Origin: Bacillota bacterium
Lineage (GTDB): Bacteria > Bacillota > Clostridia > Lachnospirales > Lachnospiraceae
DNA length: 59,803 nt
Direction: 5' to 3'
NCBI GenBank assembly: GCA_023441965.1
Contig: JAEZNB010000007.1
Coordinates: 1-59,803 of the forward strand
The translations under genes were made by a program, and so were the position numbers. Shown here piece by piece: positions 25,344 to 33,130 of this stretch (position 1 is the first letter of the stretch; the number at the start of each line of letters is the position of its first letter). The notes under the pieces are model-generated. The model worked only from the letters and a program-made list of their open reading frames with translations, did not search any database and was not told the DNA's origin.

Positions 25344-26567
25344 TCATGTTTCTTTCCTGTCATTTTTTGATCTTCTAAATATCTTAGGCTTCAAATATTT
25401 ATTCAGTAATCGGATGGGACGGCAGAAGTAATAAAGAAAGAACAGCCTGTCACTGATCTTGTACTTATGGAAGTCACCAACTTTTGGCGCTATAAAGCTT
25501 AAAACATAGCGAAACTTCTTACCAAAGCTTTTTTGCCAAAGGTACATGTAATCCACATAATAACCGAAGAGGGAATGTCCGGGAGCTTCCGGATTCTCAT
25601 CCATTGCCGTAATGAAGGGAAGCGCCATCTCTGCCAGTCGTTCTGCCGTAATTTGATCTAAGTTACTAAGCTCCAGTTCGATCGGAAGCACCGCCTGTAA
25701 CAGCTCCTTCAGCAAAAGCTCTGTCTGCTTCAGCTGGTACAAAGTCCCGAGCGCCTTCGACCTTTCCCTGATGTAATCCCAGTCAAGCTCCCTATTCTGA
25801 ATGAATTCATAAATATCACATAACCATCTCAGTCTTTTCCAAGCATGCTTCGAGCCATGCTGGATCAGATAAAGCATATTTTCCTCATCTCTCAGCACCA
25901 GGAGCCTGCTGCCGAACAGATCAGCCTCCTGCTTATTCCTCCAGGCCTCCTCAAAGGTAATGCTATAATTGCTATTCATTAATCTCCAGTGCAGTTCCAA
26001 CTGGATACCGTTCTGACTGCTATAAGATATGTGGTAATACTTTTTAATGTAGTGCTCTCTTTGCCTGCGGGACAGATGGCGGGTAGCCTCCTCTTCCTGA
26101 TATCCGGCCTCCTTCAGAAGCCGATCGATCTGCTCCAAATCGGAGGAGGATACCAGAATATCCAGATCCTTTGATACCCTTAGGGAAACGTCATGATATA
26201 GGGATAAGGCAAGATAGGGCCCTTTGACAGAGAGGGCTCTAATACTATGCTGCTCCAAGAGACCCGTCACCTTCATCAGTTCCCTTGTCAGCCTTAACGC
26301 CTTAAGCTGGTTTCCTTTACACTTTTCCTCCAGCTTACGCAATACCTTAGCATCAATAGATCCGTTATCAGCTTGCTTCAGATTTTGGAAGATAACAGGA
26401 TAAATCCTGTTCTTCATAGCCAGAGTGAAGAAAATATTCCAGTCAATAGGTCCACGGATACATTCCTCTGTCAAGAGCCGCTCTTTTGCGGATTGATTTC
26501 TCTTTGCGCAGAGAAGCAGTAACTTCATCTCCGGGACCAGACTGTGTTTTTGCATTTTATTATTCAT
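25344..26567 (-). CDS. Nucleotidyltransferase-family protein of the lasso cluster
   Basis: 407 residues matching the NTP_transf_5 group: 'SVKGPYLALSLYHDVSLRVSKDLDILV' (read as SVKGPYLALSLYHDVS, then LRVSKDLDILV) gives the R-x-x-x-D-x-D metal motif, followed by 'LLKEAGYQ' and 'LELHWRL'. Such genes recur in Firmicutes lasso clusters with HPr-like kinases, with no settled role. It could add a nucleotide or work on a phosphorylated peptide; this is inference. GGAG precedes ATG 26567. It lies 33 bp upstream of kinase 1. Confidence 0.85.
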   Translation of the reverse strand: MNNKMQKHSLVPEMKLLLLCAKRNQSAKERLLTEECIRGPIDWNIFFTLAMKNRIYPVIFQNLKQADNGSIDAKVLRKLEEKCKGNQLKALRLTRELMKVTGLLEQHSIRALSVKGPYLALSLYHDVSLRVSKDLDILVSSSDLEQIDRLLKEAGYQEEEATRHLSRRQREHYIKKYYHISYSSQNGIQLELHWRLMNSNYSITFEEAWRNKQEADLFGSRLLVLRDEENMLYLIQHGSKHAWKRLRWLCDIYEFIQNRELDWDYIRERSKALGTLYQLKQTELLLKELLQAVLPIELELSNLDQITAERLAEMALPFITAMDENPEAPGHSLFGYYVDYMYLWQKSFGKKFRYVLSFIAPKVGDFHKYKISDRLFFLYYFCRPIRLLNKYLKPKIFRRSKNDRKET

Positions 26568-26583
26568 TGGCTACTCCAACCTA

Positions 26584-27441
26584 TTAGTATATGGGATTCC
26601 CCTTATCATCCAGATAACCGAATTGTCTCATCACTGCTCCATGCTCTGCAATTACTTGATCGATCTGTTCCTTGGTCAGATGATTTCTCCAATCCCCCAC
26701 TTGCCCGGACCGGAAAAAGGAGGTTACATTGTATGGCTTTTCTTTAAATCCCTGCTCCTGTTCCTGGGATTTCAATTTCTTAAAATCCGATTCCGCTAAA
26801 GCCTGACTTATCTGCTCTGTCGTACAATCAAGACCGATAAAACGTACCGCGGCGGTAAAGGTCTCCAGAGGCTTCTGCTTCATATCCTCATATCTTATCA
26901 GATGAACCGGAAGCTCCCTTGCCTGTGTCCAGCTTACCGCATGTCCGCTCCAGGTAATAAGCTTCTGTCTGAACTGGTTCACCACTCTCCCCCTACTGTT
27001 GCACATGCTATACCCTTCGCCCCCCATAAGCCGGATCGTATGATCGATATCCGTTGCCAGGTGGTTTGCAAAGGATACTGCCACATCCAGAGGATTCCGT
27101 ATGAAATAAAGTGCTTTCGCATTCACGGTTCCCAACAGGGGGGCCCCGTCTTCAAGGTAAGTATAGGCATCGTGTACCTTGATATAAAGCTGTTTCTTCG
27201 TGGAGGCTGCCAGATGGTTATAGGCAATTGGTCTAAGGCGGTCGATCTCATCATGGGTTAGGTTTGATGACTCTATTCCGGATAAATGATCAAGGATATG
27301 CCGTGCGCTGAAGATTCCGTCTGTCTTTATATGATTTATGCCAACCTCTTCATCCTCCTCCTTGAGCAGGTTCGAAAGAAAGGTTCGAAACCAAGTATTT
27401 CCCGACTTTGGATAGGAGGCCAGCCAAATGATTCCGTTCAT
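26584..27441 (-). CDS. PAPS-dependent sulfotransferase of the lasso cluster
   Basis: 285 residues, soluble. The 5'-phosphosulfate loop is 'LASYPKSGNTWFRTFL', the catalytic-type His is in 'IKVHDAYTYL', and the 3'-phosphate binding region is 'YFIRNPLDVAVSFANHL'. A C-terminal 'SFFRSGQVGDWRNHL' matches the usual RKG-x-x-GDWKN motif, with Ser in place of Lys. The enzyme should move sulfate from PAPS to a hydroxyl, plausibly a Tyr or Ser of the lasso peptides. The stop of the upstream kinase-like gene touches its ATG, so it belongs to the same operon. PAPS would come from the cysD-cysNC genes 9 kb away. Confidence 0.93.
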   Translation of the reverse strand: MNGIIWLASYPKSGNTWFRTFLSNLLKEEDEEVGINHIKTDGIFSARHILDHLSGIESSNLTHDEIDRLRPIAYNHLAASTKKQLYIKVHDAYTYLEDGAPLLGTVNAKALYFIRNPLDVAVSFANHLATDIDHTIRLMGGEGYSMCNSRGRVVNQFRQKLITWSGHAVSWTQARELPVHLIRYEDMKQKPLETFTAAVRFIGLDCTTEQISQALAESDFKKLKSQEQEQGFKEKPYNVTSFFRSGQVGDWRNHLTKEQIDQVIAEHGAVMRQFGYLDDKGNPIY

Positions 27442-28317
27442 CTACATCCCCTCCTTCTCGATTACCTCTGCAATTTTATCTAGCTGCTTCAGGAATCTAT
27501 TATAAGATAACCTTAGCATCGGAAGCTTTCCTGCTGCTATTTGTATTTGAAACAGCTTAGCCTTATCGGTTACCATGTCCCAATAGTTAGAATGAGTTTT
27601 TAGTTCTTCTATTTTTTTTGCCCCTTTTATTTTCTCACAAAGTATATCATTGGCATTATAACTCCGGATTACTACAATACCTGCCAACTCTACGGCATCC
27701 TCCGCAATACAAGGCTTGATATCAAATACATACTTCTCCAACCCTTGCCGTACTTCTCTGTAATCCCCAATATTCTTATTAAATGCCTGTAAAGTATCCC
27801 GCCAAATATTCATTTGTGGTATACCCTGATAAATCATCAGTTTACTATTCACCAACTTAATCGCACAGATACCATCAGTGATCAATTGCTGCCCTCTCTC
27901 ATGGAGCGCCAAGGCAAAGGAGGTCTTCCCCATAGCGGTACCACCAAGCATAGCCACAGCTTTCCCATTGATCACAACTGCCGAACCCTGTAGTATTAAG
28001 TAACCCTTTTGCAATAAAAGAGGAGCTAGTACAGAGTTTAATAAAAAAAGTCTGATTAGCTCTTCAGAAGCATTGTTTTCCGGTTCTATCGTAATCGAAG
28101 TGCCATTCTCTACATAATAGCTTGCTACTCCGTTCACCTTGTGAAGAAATCTATCCTTTTCCACTTCATACCAGGGCGTCTTAATAATCGGCTGCTGAAG
28201 AAAAGCAGGGACTTTACCGATCCTGATCATAATCTCGGTCTGGCCTTCCGCCTCGATTAATTCCGGCAATTCAAGCTCAGACTGAATCATAAGACCAAAT
28301 ACTTTATATATATACAT
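27442..28317 (-). CDS. HPr-kinase-like protein, second copy with altered active site
   Basis: 291 residues, related along its whole length to the kinase at 24411. The P-loop 'GGTAMGKTS' is kept, but the His of 'LPLHGSC' is Gln here ('LILQGSA') and the paired Asp 'LTDDVAAV' is 'ITDGICAI', one Asp lost. It may bind nucleotide without normal kinase chemistry, or have a changed acceptor. ATG 28317 is chosen by alignment with the paralogue's start (MYIYKVFGL against MYTYRAFGL) and AAGGAT upstream; an in-frame ATG at 28356 exists. Confidence 0.85.
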   Translation of the reverse strand: MYIYKVFGLMIQSELELPELIEAEGQTEIMIRIGKVPAFLQQPIIKTPWYEVEKDRFLHKVNGVASYYVENGTSITIEPENNASEELIRLFLLNSVLAPLLLQKGYLILQGSAVVINGKAVAMLGGTAMGKTSFALALHERGQQLITDGICAIKLVNSKLMIYQGIPQMNIWRDTLQAFNKNIGDYREVRQGLEKYVFDIKPCIAEDAVELAGIVVIRSYNANDILCEKIKGAKKIEELKTHSNYWDMVTDKAKLFQIQIAAGKLPMLRLSYNRFLKQLDKIAEVIEKEGM

Positions 28318-28371
28318 AGCTTCATCCTTATGTAAGTTTATTTTCATTATCCTCAATGGTTGTCTACCGGT

Positions 28372-28650
28372 TTATTGCAGTACTTTAATTAAGCCTTGCT
28401 GCTCCATTTGCTGTAAAAAGGGAAGCGTATCAGATACACATTGCTCTTTGCCTACTTGAAACAGATCAAGCAGTTGATCAATCAATCCTTCCACAGCAAG
28501 AGGTTCTTCCAACATATTCCATATAATTCCGCCGATTTTACCCAGATTATAGTACTTTCCGCTCTCTATATGCATCATAACAACTTCACCATCCATATCG
28601 GATGCCAAAATTTCTTTATTTCTAACAATAATCGATTTTACATCAAGCAT
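28372..28650 (-). CDS. PqqD-like lasso peptide recognition protein (B1, RRE)
   Basis: 92 residues with the PqqD fold pattern: 'LASDMDGEVVMMHIESGKYY' then 'NLGKIGGIIWNMLEEP' and a helical C-terminus. Such proteins bind the precursor leader, through the Trp/Tyr-x-x-Pro-x-Leu motif, and present it to the B2 protease. It is the first gene of the minus-strand operon, behind a consensus promoter. GAGGG precedes ATG 28650. Confidence 0.93.
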   Translation of the reverse strand: MLDVKSIIVRNKEILASDMDGEVVMMHIESGKYYNLGKIGGIIWNMLEEPLAVEGLIDQLLDLFQVGKEQCVSDTLPFLQQMEQQGLIKVLQ

Positions 28651-28687
28651 TTCATTACCCTCTCATTCCTCAAATTATTATATCAAT

Positions 28688-28717
28688 ATTATAACTTTTT
28701 TTATGATAGTCTGTCAA
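28688..28717 (-). promoter_or_regulatory. Consensus promoter of the lasso biosynthesis operon
   Basis: TTGACA (28712-28717), 18-base spacer, TATAAT (28688-28693) on the minus strand, 38 bases before the B1 start. It is divergent from the first precursor promoter. Confidence 0.8.
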
Positions 28718-28766
28718 ATAATTCAACATTTTTCTAGCTTTTATTTCTTTTTTTCATAAAAAGACG

Positions 28767-28795
28767 TATACGAAAATAATCAATTATGGTAATAT
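28767..28795 (+). promoter_or_regulatory. Precursor promoter 1
   Basis: TATACG, exactly 17 bases ending in TGG, then TAATAT (28790-28795). The same layout occurs before all four precursor genes. Confidence 0.65.
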
Positions 28796-28870
28796 ATTAT
28801 AATATATGATATATTATAGTACTAATTATATCTATATGCAGTAAGTATCAACAGATTAGGAGGTGATTGT

Positions 28871-28993
28871 ATGTATAATGAAATGGATTGGGATGCTCCT
28901 GTGCTTGAGGTATTGGCTATATTAAGCACTGAAAGCGGATTCATAGCAAGTACTTTTGAAGATGCTTATCCATTTTTTTCTACTGCGAAGTAA
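28871..28993 (+). CDS. Lasso peptide precursor 1
   Basis: 40 residues. The leader (1-21) has the recognition motif 'WDAPVL' (residues 7-12) and ends 'STE', with Thr20 at core position -2. The predicted core has ring SGFIASTFE (Ser1 to Glu9) and tail DAYPFFSTAK. It is the only one of four that ends in Lys instead of Ser, so it may escape C-terminal phosphorylation, or be trimmed. AGGAGG precedes ATG 28871. It is too short for usual gene calling and lies just upstream of its own terminator. Confidence 0.9.
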   Translation: MYNEMDWDAPVLEVLAILSTESGFIASTFEDAYPFFSTAK

Positions 28994-29002
28994 GCTGATT
29001 TG

Positions 29003-29044
29003 AAAAGACTATTTTCATTAATCCATATGAAATTAGTCTTTTTT
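29003..29044 (+). terminator. Terminator of precursor 1
   Basis: AAAAGACTA-TTTCAT pairs with ATGAAATTAGTCTT, then a T-run. The same stem (GACTAATTTCAT) recurs after precursors 2 and 4 and in two orphan copies. Confidence 0.8.
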
Positions 29045-29120
29045 ATTTCATATGGGTAATTTATCAGATCCGGAACATAGATATGATAAAGCTCCGTATG
29101 AGAACACTACATCTAGACCA

Positions 29121-29178
29121 GGAAGCTAATTTAAAGGACTAATTTCAATATTAACCCATATGAAAACAGTCCTTTTAT
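29121..29178 (+). repeat. Orphan precursor 3'-end plus terminator (decayed cassette A)
   Basis: The text GGAAGCTAATTT followed by an AAAGGACTAATTTCA...AGTCCTTTT hairpin matches the stop-codon region and terminator of the intact precursors, but no leader, promoter or AGGAGGTGA site precedes it. I read it as the tail of a lost precursor gene. Confidence 0.5.
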
Positions 29179-29271
29179 TCTAGTTTTGAGTTTATTATAA
29201 GAATTAAGTGATCAGAATATGGAATCATGTCAAGTTATTTGACTTTTTTTTATATTTTACTCATAAAGCAG

Positions 29272-29300
29272 TATACAATTATATTAATTTCTGGTAAAAT
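29272..29300 (+). promoter_or_regulatory. Precursor promoter 2
   Basis: TATACA, 17 bases ending in TGG, TAAAAT (29295-29300). Confidence 0.65.
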
Positions 29301-29377
29301 ATAGATAAATAATGATTCAGATGGTGATTTGAATAAAACCATATACACTACATTCTAAAAATTCAGGAGGTGATTAT

Positions 29378-29500
29378 ATGCCGATTAAAATGGAATGGGA
29401 CGCCCCCAAGCTCCGAGAATTAGCTTTATCAAGTACGGAAAGCGGATCGTACACGTTTTATATCGAAGCTACTACATATTATGGTTATGTTTCAAGCTGA
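29378..29500 (+). CDS. Lasso peptide precursor 2
   Basis: 40 residues. Leader motif 'WDAPKL' (7-12) and 'SSTE' before the core, with Thr20 at -2. Predicted ring SGSYTFYIE (Ser1-Glu9), tail ATTYYGYVSS. Five Tyr in the core make it the best sulfotransferase candidate, and the terminal Ser fits the kinase. AGGAGGTGATTAT precedes ATG 29378, as in precursors 1 and 4. Confidence 0.92.
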   Translation: MPIKMEWDAPKLRELALSSTESGSYTFYIEATTYYGYVSS

Positions 29501-29503
29501 TTT

Positions 29504-29547
29504 AAAAGGGACTAATTTCATTACTCTTGTGAAATTAGTCCCTTTTG
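29504..29547 (+). terminator. Terminator of precursor 2
   Basis: A near-perfect stem AAAAGGGACTAATTTCA with TGAAATTAGTCCCTTTT. Confidence 0.85.
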
Positions 29548-29633
29548 AATTCTTAACTTCAGATGATAATCAGAAAAGATGATGACCCGCATGAATTTAG
29601 TTTATGAAGGTGCATATTCTTATATTATTCGTA

Positions 29634-29694
29634 GGAAGCTGATTTGATAGACTAATTTCATACCCATATACCCATATGAAATTAGTATTTTTAT
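29634..29694 (+). repeat. Orphan precursor 3'-end plus terminator (decayed cassette B)
   Basis: GGAAGCTGATTTG followed by GACTAATTTCAT...ATGAAATTAGTATTTTTA. As with cassette A, the precursor body is gone; upstream frames are interrupted. Confidence 0.5.
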
Positions 29695-29791
29695 TTTCAT
29701 GATGTAGCTTATTTCTATAAGAATGAAAGGTGTAGAATATATATACATGTCAGGTTATTCGACATTTTTCTAGTTTTTTTCATAAATGAAG

Positions 29792-29820
29792 TTTACGAAA
29801 ATAAATCCTTCTGGTAAAAT
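29792..29820 (+). promoter_or_regulatory. Precursor promoter 3
   Basis: TTTACG, 17 bases ending in TGG, TAAAAT (29815-29820). The bases upstream (TTCGACATTTTTCTAG) are also shared with the region before precursor 1. Confidence 0.65.
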
Positions 29821-29897
29821 ATTATCTAATAATTTATTCGGATGATGATTGAATAAATTATATACCTACAAACGCATTCAGATCAGGAGGTGAATAT

Positions 29898-30014
29898 ATG
29901 ACTAATAAAATGGAATGGGAAGTCCCTAAGCTGGAGATACTGGATTCAACGTATACGGAGAGTGGAGTCTACCCAGCAAGTTACGAATCTGCTTCTTTTT
30001 TTGTAATTAGCTGA
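29898..30014 (+). CDS. Lasso peptide precursor 3
   Basis: 38 residues. Leader motif 'WEVPKL' (7-12); 'YTE' before the core places Thr20 at -2. Predicted ring SGVYPASYE (Ser1-Glu9), tail SASFFVIS ending in Ser. It is the shortest core, 17 residues. AGGAGGTGA precedes ATG 29898. Confidence 0.92.
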   Translation: MTNKMEWEVPKLEILDSTYTESGVYPASYESASFFVIS

Positions 30015-30018
30015 TTTG

Positions 30019-30069
30019 AAAGGCGTGCTTTAAACTAACATTTAAGTTGGGCTTGAAGCATGTCTTTTT
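30019..30069 (+). terminator. Terminator of precursor 3
   Basis: An AAAGGCGTGCTT...GAAGCATGTCTTTTTT hairpin. Its stem sequence differs from those of precursors 1, 2 and 4. Confidence 0.75.
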
Positions 30070-30150
30070 TATTGCATGTTGAAGCTTATTACCGCAGAAT
30101 ATTTACTCATGACAAGGAGTTCGATGTTTCTGGCTTATTTATTTATCTTG

Positions 30151-30179
30151 TTTACAAAAAATAATAATAATGGTAATAT
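30151..30179 (+). promoter_or_regulatory. Precursor promoter 4
   Basis: TTTACA, 17 bases ending in TGG, TAATAT (30174-30179). Confidence 0.65.
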
Positions 30180-30244
30180 ATGGTATATCTTTTATACACT
30201 TTATAGTACTATCTATATTTACTATTTTTTCAGGAGGTGATTAT

Positions 30245-30373
30245 ATGCCAAATATAATGGAATGGGAAGCTCCCATGCTGGAGATTCTAGACTTATCAAA
30301 TACGAAGAGTGGGCATATAGCGTTTATTTTCGAAGATGTTTTACCTAGTTCTACGTATTTCAACATTAGCTAG
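30245..30373 (+). CDS. Lasso peptide precursor 4
   Basis: 42 residues. Leader motif 'WEAPML' (7-12), then 'NTK' before the core (Thr20 at -2, with Lys, not Glu, at -1). Predicted ring SGHIAFIFE (Ser1-Glu9), tail DVLPSSTYFNIS ending in Ser. The start ATG 30245 follows AGGAGGTGATTAT; the in-frame extension back to about 30170 overlaps its promoter and is not real. Confidence 0.92.
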   Translation: MPNIMEWEAPMLEILDLSNTKSGHIAFIFEDVLPSSTYFNIS

Positions 30374-30399
30374 CTGATATAAGAATACTTATTTCATCG

Positions 30400-30440
30400 A
30401 ATGACTAATTTCATAAACCTATATGAAATTAGTCATTTTT
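30400..30440 (+). terminator. Terminator of precursor 4, upstream of the cyclase
   Basis: AATGACTAATTTCAT pairs with ATGAAATTAGTCATTTTT. Leaky read-through would supply cyclase transcript. Confidence 0.8.
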
Positions 30441-30441
30441 C

Positions 30442-30450
30442 TGATATAAT
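30442..30450 (+). promoter_or_regulatory. Extended -10 promoter of the cyclase gene
   Basis: TGATATAAT just after the terminator, about 55 bases before the cyclase ATG. No clear -35 is seen. Confidence 0.5.
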
Positions 30451-30504
30451 GGGATAGATTTATACATAATAACAATAAAATACATAAGGATATAGGGCTA
30501 TCAT

Positions 30505-32334
30505 ATGAGTGCAATATTTGGAATTTGGAATAAGAATGACAATCCGGTAGATCAAAGCCACCTGTATGTCATGAGAGACCGCATAAGCCATTACGGAACA
30601 GATTCACAGGATGTCTATATCAGTCATAATCTGGCGCTGGGATGCTGCCTGAATAAAGTTAATAAGTACTCGGTGGGGGATCAACCCATCCTTCGTCATC
30701 AGGATAATGTAATCATGGTTGCCGATGCTTCGATCTATAACAGAGAAGAGCTTATTGGGCAGCTTGGTCTATCCGCACCGGATATCTCAAATAATGAATT
30801 ACTAATGGAAGCCTATCTACGGTGGGGTATTGACTGCCCCAAATATATGAATGGTGATTTTGCATTTGTGGTATGGGATAAGGATCAGCTTATCATAGTT
30901 CGGGATCATCTGGGAGTAAGACCCTTGTATTACTATAACGATGATAAGGTCTTTGCTTTTGCAACAGATTACAGAGCTCTGTTAGCATTGCCCTTTCTAC
31001 CCATTAAAATCTCTGACAGGCGAATGTATGATTTATTGATTAATGGAACCACCGTGGACAAGGAGTATACCTGGTTTGAGTATATCAATAAGATCTTACC
31101 GGCCCATGTCTATCAGATAAGCCAGTCTTCCGTTTCTTTAAAGAAATACTGGGCTCCCGCAAGTAAAAATAGCCTAGTTTTTAAAACTGAGGAGGAGTAT
31201 TTTAAGGCTCTGTATGAGGTGGTCAATAAAGCAATTGAAATCCGACTCGCTTCTACGGACTATAAGATTGGATCAGAGATCAGCGGTGGTCTGGATTCTA
31301 CTGTTGTCAGTATTTTAGCCAACAGAACCTTACGTAAGGAGAATAAGAGCTTATCCTTACTATACTCCTGGTCACCTCCCTTTGAAGCTTTAGAAAGACA
31401 GAGTCAGGATGAAAGAACCTTCATAGAGCAGATCTGTGAACAGGAGAAGCTGGAATGCTTATATTTTGATGTCAATACTGCACTGGCAAAACAAAGGAAT
31501 GATGATGCTGCCAACATGCCTGAAGCAAGAGTAGGTACACCTTTGGTTGAGGAGTTTGAAATCGCAAAATCCCGGTCTGTCAGGCTGATTCTTACCGGTT
31601 GGGGTGGAGATGAAGGCATCAGTCATAGGGCAGGTCTTTTCGAATTATTTGTCAACAGATATTGGAAGCATTATTTCAGAGAGGCTTGGGGTTTATCCAG
31701 AGGTTCCTTACTTAGACTTGTAAAGATACTGATTTCCAGTACGATCTTACAGCTGTTTCGACCCTTTAGTTATTTCCATAGGGACAAGTATTCAGGTATT
31801 ATCGCTAATAGAAGCTTTTATAGGTCCTATAAAAAATATAAGGAAAAGACGATTTCATATTTTCGTATAAAACCGGAAAAAAATATAGAAGCAGGCCCCC
31901 TTCAAACCAGGACCGAGCTGGCTGCCTGGTTAGGAGCAGATTATAATGTACAGCATCTCTATCCTTTTTTGGACTACCATGTGATCGATTTTGCTATGGC
32001 TATTCCCAGAGATATGTTTTATAAGAAGGGATTAAATCGATATGCCTATCGAAAAGCCTTTGAAGGAATCCTACCGAAGGAAATGTTATTAATAACATCG
32101 AAAAACGACCCTGCCCGTTTCGCTCATTCAGCGAATTTGAGAATGAATACCCATGATGAAGAGCTCATTATGAATAATCTGAACAAAGATCTGCTTGGTA
32201 AATATATTGACTTTGAAAAGGCCCAAGAGCTTCTCCAGGCTATGAAGCAGGAGAACAATGAGGAAATACTGCGTATATTGAAAAGGCAGCTGAGTTTCTG
32301 CTATAGTATTCAAAGACTGATAGAAACGCGGTAA
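30505..32334 (+). CDS. Lasso peptide cyclase (asparagine-synthetase-like, C protein)
   Basis: 609 residues. The N-terminal glutaminase-like domain starts MSAIFGIW, so the catalytic Cys of true glutamine amidotransferases is absent, as in McjC-type cyclases. The C-terminal synthetase domain has the ATP-pyrophosphatase loop 'EISGGLDSTVVS' and 'LTGWGGDEG', then 'YPFLDYHVIDFA'. It should adenylate the Glu9 side chain and close the ring onto the amine of Ser1. AGGG precedes ATG 30505. It converges with the sulfur operon, only 25 bp from that operon's last gene. Confidence 0.95.
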   Translation: MSAIFGIWNKNDNPVDQSHLYVMRDRISHYGTDSQDVYISHNLALGCCLNKVNKYSVGDQPILRHQDNVIMVADASIYNREELIGQLGLSAPDISNNELLMEAYLRWGIDCPKYMNGDFAFVVWDKDQLIIVRDHLGVRPLYYYNDDKVFAFATDYRALLALPFLPIKISDRRMYDLLINGTTVDKEYTWFEYINKILPAHVYQISQSSVSLKKYWAPASKNSLVFKTEEEYFKALYEVVNKAIEIRLASTDYKIGSEISGGLDSTVVSILANRTLRKENKSLSLLYSWSPPFEALERQSQDERTFIEQICEQEKLECLYFDVNTALAKQRNDDAANMPEARVGTPLVEEFEIAKSRSVRLILTGWGGDEGISHRAGLFELFVNRYWKHYFREAWGLSRGSLLRLVKILISSTILQLFRPFSYFHRDKYSGIIANRSFYRSYKKYKEKTISYFRIKPEKNIEAGPLQTRTELAAWLGADYNVQHLYPFLDYHVIDFAMAIPRDMFYKKGLNRYAYRKAFEGILPKEMLLITSKNDPARFAHSANLRMNTHDEELIMNNLNKDLLGKYIDFEKAQELLQAMKQENNEEILRILKRQLSFCYSIQRLIETR

Positions 32335-32359
32335 TGCTTTCCTCTTTGCTTGTCGTAGT

Positions 32360-33130
32360 TTAGTATAATCCCCTTTTTTTCATCATTCTGCTTAAGGCTT
32401 TTGAGAAAAGGAATCGATCGATGAAGATACCGATCGCGATAATCACTACCATGACCGCCATTACCTGATTGATATCGGCAAGATCACGTCCCATCATCAA
32501 GGTATAGCCCAAACCGATACAGGAGGAGAGAACTTCTCCGGCCATCAATGCTCTCCATGCGAAGGACCAGCTCTGCTTTAAACCGGCTGTAAATGCCGGT
32601 AATGCTGCCGGTGCTATCACATGGAGCAGCATCGCCTTCCTGGATGCTCCCATCGTTCGTGCTGCCTTGAGATAGATCGGTGGAATTCCGTGTATGGAAT
32701 CTTCGATCGCTAATGCGATGCTTCCTACCGTTCCCATCAGCACAACAAAGATGATGGAGCTCTCCTTTAACCCAAACCAAAGGATGGCAAAGGGAACCCA
32801 ACAGATACTGGGAAGGGTCTGAATGCCCATGAGTAAGGGTTTTAGATTCTTATTCAGATATGCGATCTTCGCAATAGTGATGCCGATTACAGCTCCGATC
32901 AGAAAGGCCAGGAAAAATCCGATCAGAGCGCGTCTTAGGCTATAGATCACTGCCGGAACAAGGGTTCCGGCTTTTATTAATTTGATCAGGCTCTCCATCA
33001 CCCCCAAGGGATTGGGAAATGCATACGCCTTCCACTGGCTCAGCAGGTCAACTCCGATCATATATACCAGCTGCCATAAAAGAATCAGTCCCAGATAAAA
33101 CAGAACACTCTGTATTCTACTTCTTATCAT
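32360..33130 (-). CDS. ABC importer permease (SsuC/TauC-like)
   Basis: 256 residues with about six membrane segments and the binding-protein-dependent permease motif 'AARTMGASRKAMLLHVIAPA' (EAA loop). It is related to the sulfonate/nitrate/taurine permeases. I chose ATG 33130 (GAGAGG upstream), which overlaps the ATPase gene end by 14 bp; a longer frame to 33208 lies inside the ATPase gene. It is the last gene of the cysD operon. Confidence 0.9.
   Translation of the reverse strand: MIRSRIQSVLFYLGLILLWQLVYMIGVDLLSQWKAYAFPNPLGVMESLIKLIKAGTLVPAVIYSLRRALIGFFLAFLIGAVIGITIAKIAYLNKNLKPLLMGIQTLPSICWVPFAILWFGLKESSIIFVVLMGTVGSIALAIEDSIHGIPPIYLKAARTMGASRKAMLLHVIAPAALPAFTAGLKQSWSFAWRALMAGEVLSSCIGLGYTLMMGRDLADINQVMAVMVVIIAIGIFIDRFLFSKALSRMMKKRGLY

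Noticed and set aside
30170..30244. A longer form of precursor 4 starting at 30170
   Set aside because: The extension runs through its promoter; AGGAGGTGA and leader alignment fix the start at 30245.
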